A stretch of DNA of 64,000 nucleotides, from positions 1 to 64,000 of the forward strand of contig JAPJBO010000476.1 in assembly GCA_030068145.1 (NCBI GenBank). The letters are read 5' to 3'. Below the pieces are notes generated by a model, which was not told where the DNA came from, searched no databases, and saw only the letters and a program-made list of their open reading frames with translations. The position numbers and the translations under genes were made by a program. Positions 31,576 through 41,753 of the stretch are shown here, piece after piece; position 1 is the stretch's first letter, and every line of letters begins with the position of its first letter. The DNA is from Diplonema papillatum. Its lineage: Eukaryota > Euglenozoa > Diplonemea > Diplonemida > Diplonemidae.

Positions 31576-33244
31576 TAGAAATTATTACCCATTATTAGAT
31601 ATTATTACCAGGTAATAATCCATTATTACCTGACTTTCCCATGCATTCTCACAGCAAAAGTGCCCCTAGGAGTGGAAGGTGATCGTCACGGTGGGTGTTC
31701 GTGCGTCCAAACCGTTCCTTTCACCCCGTTCGCAATTCCGTTTGTTGCTAAGTCGAAAAGGAAGGATGCCAAAAGAGGTAGGAGAGGTTTGAGGCAAGAT
31801 CCTGGCAGAGGACGATGATGTGGCATGTGGGGTATGCGACCTCTACCCGCCAGAACCCGTATTCTTAGGGCAGAATGGGGGTCTAACTCCATCTGGGAAA
31901 CCTTCTTTTGAGCACGAATCCCGTTCGCTGGGCATACAGTCCGTTGCATGTGGCCTTTGATGATCGGCATTCGCTGGAACCCGACCGAAGCAGACAATAA
32001 GATCCTGTGTCATTTCACGTTCATTTGCACGCGGAATGTACGGCCTGCTTGTGATCTTCTGCCGGTTCTTCGGGCTGTCTTCTGCAAGCACCATAGTCAC
32101 GTCCTGCCTTTTCACCGCGGCTTACCCACAACCGCTTTGATGAAGTGCTGGGACTTGCGGTGATTCGCACTGCCGGCCTCGATACGTTCATACCAAAGTG
32201 GTACGAAAAGAAAGGGTGCCCAAACGGTGGGACGGTTGGGCTGGGGGAAAGGTCGAGCTATCGCTGGGCGATCAGTACCACCGCGAAAGTACCGAGACAG
32301 CGAAACTACTGACAGAGCATCTGAGAGCTGGAAGTGCACGGCCAAGCTTTGTGCAAGCATTGCGCTCATTCGTTCGTTTTTTTTGGGAATCATCGGACCA
32401 CGACAGAAGGCGCGAACACGCGAGCGAAGAAGGCTTAAATGCTTGAAGTACATTATGGGGCGACATTAATACATACCATTGCTTAAAAACACCTTGGCGT
32501 CACCGCTTGGCTTGCACTGCCAGGCCACCCAGTCTCTTGCCTGGCATGGATTCTGGTGTTGTTTTCGTGTTTCTTCTTCTTTGCGTTTGTCGCCATTGAG
32601 CATCGTCCGGGACCGTGATGTTTTCTGGGCGGGCGCCGGGTTTTCGCTCACAAACTCGCAGATTTTGAACTCGCATGTGAGTTTTGGGCTGAGTGCATAA
32701 TCTGAGATTGGAGGAACAATCTGCAGATCTTCACCGAAAGCTGAATCTGAGATTTTCACCGAGAGCTAAATCAGATATTTTCACTGAGTACAAGTCTGAG
32801 ATTTGGGTGTAGCTACTTTGATTTCTGGGTTCCCTCCATTTTCACGGCTTCATTGCCAAGATCCTAGTCCGACTGAGTAGTCTTTCCCGGATCCTCCCAC
32901 ATCCTGGGGACTCTCTACAGGCGATTATTAGATTATTAGAAATTATTAGAAATTATTGGAGTTTATTAGAAATTATTAGAAATTACTAGAAATTATTACC
33001 AGGTAATAATTATTATTAGAAATTATTAGAAATTATTAGTTATTGCCCATTATTAGATCTAATAATACGTAATAATCGGGCTAATAATATCTAATAAAAT
33101 CTAATCGAATCTAATAATAATTATTACATGCCAACCGTGGATAGGAAAAATATCCAAAATTTTCTGGGATGGTCATTTTATCCAAAATATTTCCTATCCA
33201 AACCTTTTTCCTATCCAAATATTTTTCCGGTCCGATCAAAAAGT

Positions 33245-33940
33245 TCAAGGCAATTTTCCGGTTGTTAAGTTTAGAACGTATTCCCCCCCTCTAACTCTGG
33301 TTTCCCCCCCGCGCCTCATGCCACGAAATCCTAGGCTGAGAGCGCTTTGGACGCTCCGACCCAGCGGGTCTGGGTCGGTTCGCGGCCGGTCCGGAAGCAA
33401 CGGGGACGCTGATGGTTCGATTCGCAGAAGGAAAAAGCGCTTACTGATGGAACCGTTTCTTGCGCCCTCACCATCTTTCGCCCACCAGTCGATGTAATGT
33501 TTTGTTGTCGCGGTGTTGGCCGGATCTAGGTCAAGTGGAACCCCCTCGTGTCTGCGACCTGGGGAATGATCCGGCTCGGTTTCCCCGCCAAGATCACTTG
33601 GTAGGGGATGGGTATCCCATCCGCAGCCCCACCCGTCACAACAGTAACGCTTCGCTTGTCGCCCATAGTTAATGCGCACATCACGAGTACCTTTCGGGGC
33701 GAGTGTCGCAGTCGGGCTGGGCGTGAAAAGCGCCGCAGCATGGTCGCAGTTCAAGACGCAGCTTTGTGGGATATCGTTACTCCTGATGACACTCCGACTT
33801 CCGCCTTGAGCGTGTGCAATGGAGTTGTTTTTCCCGTACGGCGTACGAGCGCGAGTGGCCGTTGCATGCGAAACCTTTTTGCCTGGCATGCTGTTCCACT
33901 TCTGCATCCCTCCTGTAGTCCTAGACGGCAACAAGCTCAC
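33245..33940 (-). pseudogene. Decayed pogo/Jerky-type transposase
   Basis: The frame has VLNCDHAAALFTPSP...LAPKGT, matching VLNVDHTMIFYTPAP...LAKKGS in the copy at 34841-35927, which is the first catalytic Asp block of DDE_1 transposases. The next block (MGDKRSVTVVTGGAADG then IPYQVILAGK) continues in a different phase (33526-33741), so there is at least one frameshift. A weak later block (TTKHYIDWWAKD) returns in the first phase. The second and third catalytic regions are not seen. Dead copy. Confidence 0.7.
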
Positions 33941-34840
33941 CTATTCCACCTATTTCAAGGTCTCTTTCCTCCCACGAGCTGTACTCCCGCGCTTTTCTGC
34001 GGAGCGTTCTGCGGTGTTCCTCGTGCGGTATATCTGATTGATATCCCTGGTTCGTTTTCTTCTTATTTGATCATTTCTTACACCCCGGACTTCAGCAGCC
34101 ATATACTAAGTCAATGCGGGAGTGAACAAGTGCGGGAGGCCACTCCCGCGTTGAGGGAGTGAGGCCGACCGCACAAATGACCGCAAACCCACTCCCGCAA
34201 TCCGGAGTCGGAGTCCGAGGTGTACATCAAGAGAGCCGAGCAGAAAATCCCGTCCGGGTAAAGCAGCTACTGCTGTGCGGGCAATCAGAGAAGACATAAA
34301 TTCAAAAACAAAATTTCCGGAAAATATCCAAATGTTCCGCGGAAGGCCGTTTTAGCCAAAATATTTCCTGTCCAAATATTATTCCTATCCAAATATTTTC
34401 CTATCCAATATTTTTCCGAAGACGGTATTAACAATGAATTAATTTCATATTTTTGTAAGTTTGTGTCACCATGGAAGTGGCTTGTGCTGCAGGTAACCAC
34501 CAGTTGAGGCCCAAAGCCGTCAGGGCAACGAGAGGTCTACCGGAACAGCATCTCAATGTGACAACATCGAAGGCCAAGTTAGCGGCTGAACCTGTCGGTC
34601 CTGCTGTTGCAAATGTCTGGCACGAGATTTGCGAACCTGGCAGAGAAGGAGACAGACCGACCAGGAATGAATGGGGTACACAAGTTTGAATCGATCTGAC
34701 GATCAGGTGCGAACATTCACAGCTACTTCCGCCCGTCTCCGGCTATGCAACACCATGAGAAGAAGCGATGGCTACATCAGAAGAGTCCTGTGCAGAGGCT
34801 GCCTGGGCGGAATCGTTTGTCTTCTGAGTCTCTTTTTTTC

Positions 34841-35927
34841 CTACCGGATGAGCACACACACCTCATTGCTGTACCACTTTGAAAATAGTTGGCGCATATG
34901 TTCCTTGAGCGGTGCGTGCACTGAAACATCCATGGGTTGGAGATGCGCTGTCCAGCCGCCGCCTGGGATGAAAACAGCCAGAAAGTGTTGAGCTGCCATG
35001 AGGGTGTTCACACGCTCGGTCATGTGTCCTGTAAACCGGTCCAAGATAAGAATGAACTTTTGAGATTCTGGCAGGCGCAGCTCCTGAATTCTTTTCTCGC
35101 GAAAAACCTTGAGAACGTTTTTTATGTAGTCAAGTGTCGTTGTTTCGTTGGCCCAGTGATTCTTGCTGTGTGTTATGTGGAAGCAGTCTTGCTTCTCAGG
35201 TGCAACAGGTGGGTGGACTCTGTTTGATGTGCCTTTGAAAAATCAGCTGCCACGGAAGGCAGGTGCCGTCCATGCAGCCGCCTGTAACGCACGTAACCCC
35301 GCGCTTGTCCCCTAACCCGGCAACTGCAACCTGGCTCGAGCCCTTTTTGGCGAGAGTCGCCTTGGGAGCTGGTGTGTAGAAAATCATGGTGTGGTCAACA
35401 TTGAGCACACAGGCTTCGGGTACGTTGTGGGTGTCCATCAAGCCCCTCACTGTTGTTCTCATTTCATCCTGCTTCATCCGCAAATCGTCCATCGAAACAA
35501 CCCGTGCACTGGTAGGCCGCCGCCTGACATATCCATGACTGCGCACCCACTTCCGTGCCCACTCATAGCCGAGGTCATTGTCGGCGACCCGACGGTCGTG
35601 TGACAGACAGATGCCCCTTGCTATGCCACTGACCAAGGCATATGTCAGGACACAACCAGCAGTCCGCAGACTCTCCAAACGATGGAGGAGAGCAGTCTCT
35701 TCAGCTGCTGATAATGCTGATGGCCTGCCTTTCTTTGGTGCTGGTGCGTCGACATCTATGGCCCCTTCTCTGGTTCCATGGGCGCGCTTCAACCGTTTCG
35801 CCTGTGACTCGTCGAACATGGCTTTCCCGCGTGCACACGTCATTTTGTTGGTCTTTTTTCGGCTGTGTGTCGAGTTCCACAACGACACTGCGTTGGTGAG
35901 TCCATGCAGAGCTACGAGCTGGCCCAT
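34841..35927 (-). pseudogene. Pogo/Jerky-type DDE transposase with one frameshift
   Basis: Starts at a true ATG (35927). A basic N terminus and a CENP-B-like DNA-binding region come first (KKGRPSALSAAEETALL, YEWARKWVRSHGYVRR). The first catalytic Asp is in VLNVDHT, followed by LGDKRGVTCVTGG. Near 35236, after PWQLIF, the phase slips by one base. The next phase continues KGTSNRVHPP, NHWANETTTLDYI and LILDRFTGH (second Asp), then LQPMDVSVHAPLK (third Asp), stopping at 34841. All three catalytic residues are therefore present over about 360 residues, broken by a single indel. Known role of the family: cut-and-paste transposition. Recently inactivated, or rescued by frameshifting, which is unlikely. 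Confidence 0.85.
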
Positions 35928-36263
35928 GGTTTGGTAGTCTTCTGGAGACCATGTGTTGTTCTTGCGTTGGGGGGCATGTGCTACTTCATCTGCCGTGGCT
36001 GATAGCCGGCACGATCTGCTGGGCAGCAGCGGAATCTCGAGTCCTTAAAAAGCGCAGCATATTGTCGAGTCTTGATTTGATCCTGGATGTGGTTGTTGTA
36101 GGAAAAAACAGGCTCGCAAGCACTCTACTACAAATTTTAGCAGAACCAAACCAAACGGAAAAAGTCACAAATTTTTTTCCCAGAGCCCGCGGGTACATCT
36201 TTTTTCCGGTACGTCTTATTTCCGGTACGTAATTGTTCCGGTACGTCTTTTTTCCAAGTACGG

Positions 36264-36298
36264 TAATAGGTAGTAATCGTGATTATCTGCCAACCGTG
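36264..36298 (-). repeat. Extra copy of the cacggttggcagataatc element end
   Basis: The reverse complement of 29583-29612 with one mismatch, without a nearby partner. It follows tandem ttccggtacgtctt words (36200-36255). Probably the surviving end of a second element of that family, whose other end may be one of the copies at 29.58 or 33.1 kb. Confidence 0.6.
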
Positions 36299-36356
36299 AC
36301 AAAATGTTTTTTTTTTTCAGAAATCCCACTATACCATGGCAGTCTACCCGACGGTT

Positions 36357-36426
36357 ACTGGCTGTTACTGGCTGTTACTGGCTGTTACTGGCTGTTACTG
36401 GCTGTTACTGGCTGTTACTGGCACTT
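36357..36426. repeat. 11-bp tandem repeat (ctgttactggc)
   Basis: About six copies of a short unit in the order ggctgttactggctgttact, very uniform, so recently expanded. Confidence 0.9.
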
Positions 36427-36429
36427 ACT

Positions 36430-37010
36430 GGCAGCGCAGACCTGTCAAACACACCAATACTGTTAACATTTTGACTTGTTATCAATAATCGGGAGGGGGG
36501 TTTAACTCTCAGCCACTACGCCCTCCACGGGTCGCACGACGATCGCGTCCTCCCGCCGGCTCTTCCCGGCCACTCGCGTCCTCCGCGTCTCGGCGTGCCT
36601 GTCGGCGCAAACGGGAAAGCGAAGATTCCGGTTCCTTTTTCCGTGGCTGAGTGGGTCAGCAGCCCACAACAGTTGCAACCGACAAGTTGCACCACGACTA
36701 AAATCTGGCAAAGTGCGGTACTCAGTCGCATGCAATGACTCCCCACTAACAACAAGAACAAGACGAATGCGTGGCACAGCCGTGTCTTAAAGGTGAGAGA
36801 GGCATGGCTCGCGTCAAAGGTCAATAACACAACGCAACAAGACGACGGACACAGGGCCGGGTGACAGGCGGAACTGCGCGAAAGCAGTTTGATCAGAGCC
36901 GTCCGCAACAAGACAGCCTTCGGGCTTTTGACCGGGAAGATGCTCATCACCGACCGCCGAAACTGGCTCGGACGCCATCACTGGCCGCGTCTGGCGAGAC
37001 AACTGACTGA
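36430..37010. other. Intergenic, with a recurring GCATGC motif
   Basis: No firm gene. At 36713-36752 the motif ggtactcagtcgcatgcaat plus gactccccact recurs (see also 15.5, 51.6 and 57.0 kb). On the minus strand the motif reads ATG-CGA-CTG-AGT-ACC, and a 144-residue frame (36516-36950) passes through it. The nearby word CGCGATCGTCGTGCGACC (minus strand, about 36530-36550) is also found at about 56582-56600. A degenerate paralogue of the 56.6-57.0 kb exon is possible. Confidence 0.4.
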
Positions 37011-37760
37011 GTTACCGGACCTCTGACTCCGCCGTCTCAGGTCAGTCTGTCAGAGAGTGCCAGCCTGCCAGCCCCTCTATTATTAGGCTCTCATGGGGGA
37101 GGCTCAGGATTTGACGGCAAGTCACAAGAGGCCAGCTACAGTAGAACTGACAAAAACTACGCCGGCAACGAAGTTTACCTCTGCGTCTACCAGCTCAAAG
37201 ACTACCCACAGACGGATGTCCCGCTACCCATAGTAGCATCATACCACAACCACTATGAACCCCCAAAGCCTGCCACGTCCAGAACCACAACACAAGAGCC
37301 GGACTCGACTCAAAGTATACTTAGAGCCATGCGCGGAGACGAGACATCTACCGACACACCCACACAACGACACGACAGCACACCCCCCACACGAACACCC
37401 ACAACACCAGGCACGTCACAGACCTCCAGTACCACCGCGGAAACAGAGACCAGCAGTGAAGACGACTTACGATGTCCCCACTGCCACACACGCACAACAA
37501 CAACCGGTCTCAAACTGAAGGGAAAACAAGGATTACGGACGCACCTACGTTACTGCAAGAAGAAACCACCCAGAACTAAGTCACAAGCAGAAACAACGCT
37601 GCGAAGCACCACCCAGAAACGAGAGAGATGTCCCTACTGCCACAGCGACGGACGAACCGTGGGGAAACCACTCTTCAAAAGTCTACGCCACCATAAGCCC
37701 TGGTGCAAAAAGAAGCACTGTAAACGACGCACAGCAACGACGACTCCATCAGACGAATAA
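37011..37760 (+). CDS. Paired zinc-finger protein, 5' part missing or spliced
   Basis: The frame is open from 37011 to a TAA at 37760 (249 residues). The first in-frame ATG is at 37329, but the sequence before it is protein-like (SLSESASLPAPLLLG, YAGNEVYLCVYQLKDYP, PLPIVASYHNHYEPP), so an upstream exon is likely; ccgtctcag at 37032-37040 is a possible acceptor. NEVYLCVY...NHYEP recalls the last strands and catalytic His (HYxxV) of OTU-type cysteine proteases, a weak match. After a Thr/Ser/Pro-rich linker come two C2HC fingers: CPHC...HLRYC and CPYC...HHKPWC, each followed by a Lys/Arg cluster. The tail is basic. It could be a retrotransposon ORF1 or a host nucleic-acid-binding protein. Confidence 0.5.
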   Translation, partial: VTGPLTPPSQVSLSESASLPAPLLLGSHGGGSGFDGKSQEASYSRTDKNYAGNEVYLCVYQLKDYPQTDVPLPIVASYHNHYEPPKPATSRTTTQEPDSTQSILRAMRGDETSTDTPTQRHDSTPPTRTPTTPGTSQTSSTTAETETSSEDDLRCPHCHTRTTTTGLKLKGKQGLRTHLRYCKKKPPRTKSQAETTLRSTTQKRERCPYCHSDGRTVGKPLFKSLRHHKPWCKKKHCKRRTATTTPSDE

Positions 37761-38039
37761 CCTCACTAACCACGGGTACCCAGTGTGCCCAGAGTGCCTT
37801 AACTGTGGCGAGCAACGAACAGTTTTACCCTGCAATTCTACCCAAAAAAACCTTATATTAGGGCGGAAACAACCCGCACCACGTGAAGCACCGCAAGTGT
37901 CGCGAAACCCAAGCACCACACTGCGAGAAAATGCATATAAACGCGGACAACAGACCGGTACGGGCTACAAGGCAACCAGTGCTCGCCTGCCTTGATGGCA
38001 CTTGCACCTTAAAGAACTCAATGCTCAACTTGTAGAACG

Positions 38040-38310
38040 TGGGGGGCTACACTCCACGAAGGAATGTACTTGGTGTAATCGAAGGCCTGACAATCACACT
38101 AATGCAACAAATTTACACTTGGTGTCGGTCACAAACGGTCCCGGACATGGCTAGCCATAACCCAAAACGAAAGCGTGCACTAAATATACAACCCGTAACC
38201 ACATAACCCTTTCTTGCTCTAAGAGAACCCATTCATGAACGGTCACACGGAGACCCTAAAACACCGGAATCTCAAGCGAACTTTAACTCTAAAAACCACA
38301 AGAACGCTAA
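38040..38310 (+). repeat. Dispersed repeat copy A (ggtcccggacatggctagcc)
   Basis: Shares near-identical blocks with 54100-54500: ggaatgtacttggtgt, acaaacggtcccggacatgg, gaaagcgtgcactaaatata, ccctttcttgctctaagag, tgaacggtcacacggagacc and gcgaactttaactctaaa. This copy has an extra 50-bp stretch bounded by acttggtgt repeats (tcgaaggcctgacaatcaca), itself also present at 52795-52835. A diverged copy lies at 40787-41020. Confidence 0.8.
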
Positions 38311-38344
38311 AAGGGTTGTGCATTGCTGGACATTGTCTCGTACG

Positions 38345-38722
38345 CATAGAATGGGACATAAATTTGGCTTATGGTCTATGATAGGTCAAAAGTTTGAATC
38401 GTGGTCTATAATGGGTCAAAAGTTTGGAATGGTGTAGAATGGGTCAACAGTTTGAATCGTGGTCTATACTGGATCAAAAGTTCCAAGGACGGTCTATAAT
38501 GGGTCAAAAGTTTGGAATGGTCTAGAATGGGTCAACAGTTTGAATCGTGGTCAATACTGGATCAAAAGTTCCAAGGACGGTCTATAATGGGCCAAAAGTT
38601 TGGAATGGTCTAGAATGGGTCAACAGTTTGAATCGTGGTCTATACTGGATCAAAAGTTCCAAGGACGGTCTATAATGGGTCAAAAGTTTGAAGTATGGCC
38701 TATTATGGTAATTGGCCCGATT
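38345..38722 (-). repeat. Single Mutator-like terminal repeat
   Basis: About twelve 29-31-bp units (tataatgggtcaaaagtttg plus aatcgtggtc or ccaaggacgg). They end at 38711-38722 with ggtaattggcccg, the reverse complement of GGGCCAATTACC, the left terminus of the 14.4-kb MULE. No partner end is found within the window, so this is a solo or truncated end. It sits immediately 5' of the exon at 38756. Confidence 0.7.
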
Positions 38723-38755
38723 TTTTCACACGGATACCCTAATTTCTACCCACAG

Positions 38756-39130
38756 AAGGCGTACACGCTCGAGTCGCAGCTGGCTGAAGTGACCCGAGAT
38801 TTCAACCAATCTCTGGAGATGTGGACACGAAAGCTGAATACACCACCTGCGTCGGCCCGTCGCGCGTCGCATCTGGGTGACCCGGCGACTCACGGCACGG
38901 CTAGGGAAGCTGCGCCCGTCGGGTTGCCTACCAGCATGGCAGCGGAAGCTGACCAGCACCAGAGCTTCTCCTCTGCCGACGCGAGCCTGCTGCCCGCCGA
39001 TGACGGCGACTTCTTTCCAGACACGCCGGCCGTCAAGCGGCAAGCTCGCTTCGAAGCGTCGCCCTACCACGATGACTTCCTGCCAGACTCGCCAACGCCG
39101 TCCTCCCGGCTACCGTTGTCGGAACTGTGA
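38756..39130 (+). CDS. 3' exon of an unrecognised acidic protein
   Basis: A 124-residue frame follows a good acceptor (ctaatttctacccacag). It begins with an amphipathic helix (ESQLAEVTRDFNQSLEMW) and continues Ala/Ser/Pro/Asp-rich. Two similar acidic words, DDGDFFPDTP and HDDFLPDSP, are spaced about 20 residues apart, each followed or preceded by basic residues, suggesting short linear binding motifs. It ends at TGA 39130. Upstream exons are not identified; a Mutator-like end fills the adjoining intron. An overlapping frame to 39464 is less protein-like. Confidence 0.5.
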   Translation, partial: KAYTLESQLAEVTRDFNQSLEMWTRKLNTPPASARRASHLGDPATHGTAREAAPVGLPTSMAAEADQHQSFSSADASLLPADDGDFFPDTPAVKRQARFEASPYHDDFLPDSPTPSSRLPLSEL

Positions 39131-40786
39131 CGTCGCCTGCGTCGATGCGGCTTTCGGCTCGCCGACCCATGAGTTTATCCAGCTCGGGTCAGTTCTTGCG
39201 GCTCATGCAGCTCGCTGTCCCTTGAGCCTACCGCACAGTTCGGTCCGGATCACTGGCTTCGGTTCACTGACTCCGTGGCTTTTTCAGGGCACGGTTCGCC
39301 GACGCTACAGCCTTTTCCATCTCGCCGGCCTCGCGCCCGTCAGGGTCGGTCCGGCTGGCTCGCCAACCTTTTCCAGTTTGCTGGCTTCGGTTGATCCGTC
39401 TGCCGCCCGGAGGATTGTGCAGTCGAGCGTTAAACCAGCGGGGACGCTGTTCGGAGACGCGTGACACTTACCCTCACCGACGATGCCGCGGGCCTCGACG
39501 TATCCCTATCGTAAACGATCCAACCGGAACGAAGGCAGTCGTCAAACAGTCCCGCAATCGACTCTACGGCCTAGATACTGGGGGGCGCTAGTTAACAACC
39601 CTATCCCGACTGGGTTAATTATGAGATTTTCGTGACAGGGACGACATGGACACACCCACAGATACCTTGGTTCGACAAAAAAAGAGCTGGAACACGTCAA
39701 GTAAACCCTTGTACAAGTGTTAGGTAATCGTGGCTGCCAAACGAGGGGTCGGAGGGTTGGGCAGAAAGGCCCTGCAAGGTTTGACGCTACGCGTGTGTCA
39801 TATTGGTGCGCGGGGCTTGATCACTCTGAGTTCCGGTTCACAGGCTGCCCGGGCTGAAGGCCTCGCGACGATGCCAAACCCCCTTCACACAGAGACCGGA
39901 CAATATCTTGGATTTCCAGCTCACTCTTTGAGGCTCCATCCATTAGCCTGGAGAAAACCGCTGCCTCTTCGGCGCAAACCCCGTGGCGGCACTGTGTTAA
40001 CAGTTGTTCGACTCAAGCTTTCCATCGACTGGTAGGACGCTAGTGCGATCTTTTTCTTCCTTAGCCATACTTCAACCTTCTTGCAACGCTGCGCGACCGC
40101 GCCTCTTCTAGAACCAGTCAATCTAGCATGCAACCTCTCACAATTACCCCCGTCGCCTGCCGGAGAGAACAACGGAATGGCTGAACACGCCTACCTGCAA
40201 GCAACGTTCAGGTTCTGTGACGAATGTAGAGTTGCTGCGATCTCCTTTAGCCCGATCTTTCATAATTGCACTCGGCACAGCGAGTTCGGTGAGGTCGTAC
40301 TATTTCAAAGCCGACGCTCGACAGTTGTCCCAGCCGGTTTGTGTTGTTTTGCTCTGTGGGCAGGGAGTTTGCCGCCTTCATGTTGTACGTTGTGCGCGGC
40401 TGAATTTGATCGGATGGGTGATTGTTGTTAACGTCAGTGCGGAGTTAGCGAGCGCCTATTTGGTATCGGAAAGTAGGTGCACAGGCAAACCTTGTGCACT
40501 AGCTTCGTTTAACCGTGCATCTAATAATCAGGACTTACCTCAGATTCTCGCTTTCGTTTTAGACCAAGAAGAGCCCACTAAGAGTGACAACCCGTGTCCC
40601 TGTCCCTCCCTGGAGTTCGGTGAAACTTTCACCAAGCTCCCATTTCCGTCGGTATCAGGAGACTTTAGTGGTCCCCTGTTTCTTACGAAAACTTTCCCCG
40701 CAAAAGAAAATCGCAGAAATCTCAGGGGTTTCCCGCGGCAACCGAGTGAACAATGATGATCAGAAAGAAGACCACACAGCTCAGTC
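39131..40786. other. No supported gene
   Basis: Moderately GC-rich unique sequence. Frames such as 40217-40756 (179 residues) lack domains, good codon bias or splice context. Could be UTR, decayed sequence or unrecognised exons. Confidence 0.4.
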
Positions 40787-41020
40787 TAAACATGTAGAAC
40801 GTGGGGGGCCCGAGAACGCTTTCTTAACGAACGTGCACTCGGTGTCACTCATATGAACCCCGGAAATGGTGGAGAGCGCTCTAAATATGTCGAATCGCAA
40901 CAGCCCACACACGCACACGCAGATACTACCACAGATACGATATGCATACCAGAATACAATACCTTAAAGGAACCATTCGACGATGGTCACCCGGAGACTC
41001 TAAGCCCCCCGTTTCTGAAC
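40787..41020 (+). repeat. Dispersed repeat copy C, diverged
   Basis: Shares order and spacing of words with copies at 38040 and 54100 (tagaacgtggggggc, gtgcactcggtgtcactca, cccggaaatgg, gctctaaatat, gatggtcacccggagactct) at lower identity. It also shares the tagaacgtggggggc start with 38032. Confidence 0.5.
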
Positions 41021-41276
41021 GGAAACGTATCGCCCCGGCCGCAGTTTGCCAGCCAAAGCTTGTTTCGCCCTCGGGGCTCATTTGCTTCCGCGTCACGTTG
41101 TTGATACATTCACCTGTACCCTGTCTTCCCGGCTGTCGTACTGGATGGCAGCTGTTTCCCCCTTTTTTCTTCCCTTCCCGAGACGCGGGTTCTCCAGAGC
41201 AACCCCAAAGGAAACCGAGGAAAAGAAGGAAAGAGAACAGAATTGTTGAAAGAAGAACGTAGATTCCCACGAGCTG

Positions 41277-41291
41277 GGGGGGGGGGGGGGG
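41277..41291 (+). repeat. G homopolymer run
   Basis: About 15 consecutive G residues, between two anonymous segments. Confidence 0.9.
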
Positions 41292-41404
41292 CGAAAAGAG
41301 TAGAATGCCCCTGCCGTCCTATGCTGGCTTCACCGTTTGTTTGCATGCACGGGCGAAGCATTTTCCCCCGAAGTCGGGACGGTGCAAGAGATGTGGCCGG
41401 CACG

Positions 41405-41720
41405 CGAAGGAGCCTGCATCCGGAGCGAGCCACACACGGGCTCTTCCTGACCTGGAGCTAGAATCCAGAGCAAGGGCTCTTCCTGACCTGCAGTTAGAAT
41501 CCAGAGCGAGGGCTCTTCCTGACCTGGAGGAAGAGCCCGTATGTGGCTCGCTCCGGATTCTAGCTCCAGGTCAGGAAGAGCCCTTGCTCTGGATTCTAAC
41601 TGCAGGTCAGGAAGAGCCCGTATGTGGCTCGCTCCGGATTCTAGCTAGAATCCAGAGCGAGGGCTCTTCCTGACCTGGAGCTAGAATCCGAAGCGAGCCA
41701 CACACGGGCTCTTCCTGACC
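41405..41720. repeat. Compound inverted repeat built on gctcttcctgacctg
   Basis: Units of about 36-40 bp containing gggctcttcctgacctggag and gaatccagagcgag are arranged three forward (41420-41530), then three reversed (41535-41640), then forward again (41645-41720). The centre near 41533 is a near-perfect head-to-head junction with arms of more than 100 bp, so a long hairpin can form. The outer words gagcgagccacacacgggctc recur at both ends. No coding meaning seen. Confidence 0.9.
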
Positions 41721-41753
41721 TAGACACGCAGGGTCGTCTACAGGTTGCTGAAG

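Larger units (their letters stand above)
29583..33137. mobile_element. TTATTAG-rich element nested in the left arm
   Basis: The ends read cacggttggcagataatc (left) and its inverse gccaaccgtg (right, 33128-33137). Behind both lie 100-200 bp of attattagaaattattag repeats (29610-29710 and 32925-33125). gatagg flanks both sides and fits a target duplication inside the host sequence ...ttggatagg|aaaaatatcc. It contains a further element at 29715-31575. The rest (31640-32920) has no recognised gene. A second copy of the same end lies at 36264-36298. Confidence 0.6.
29550..34432. mobile_element. AT-rich outer element (ccgtcttcggaaaaatattgg ends)
   Basis: The left end 29553-29582 (ttaccgtcttcggaaaaata then ttggatagg) is the exact reverse complement of 34399-34428. 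Inner arms carry tatccaaatatttttcc words at 33137-33235 and 34315-34425. Another element (29583-33137) has inserted into the left arm. The interior on the right side holds a decayed pogo-type transposase (33245-33940). Confidence 0.6.
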
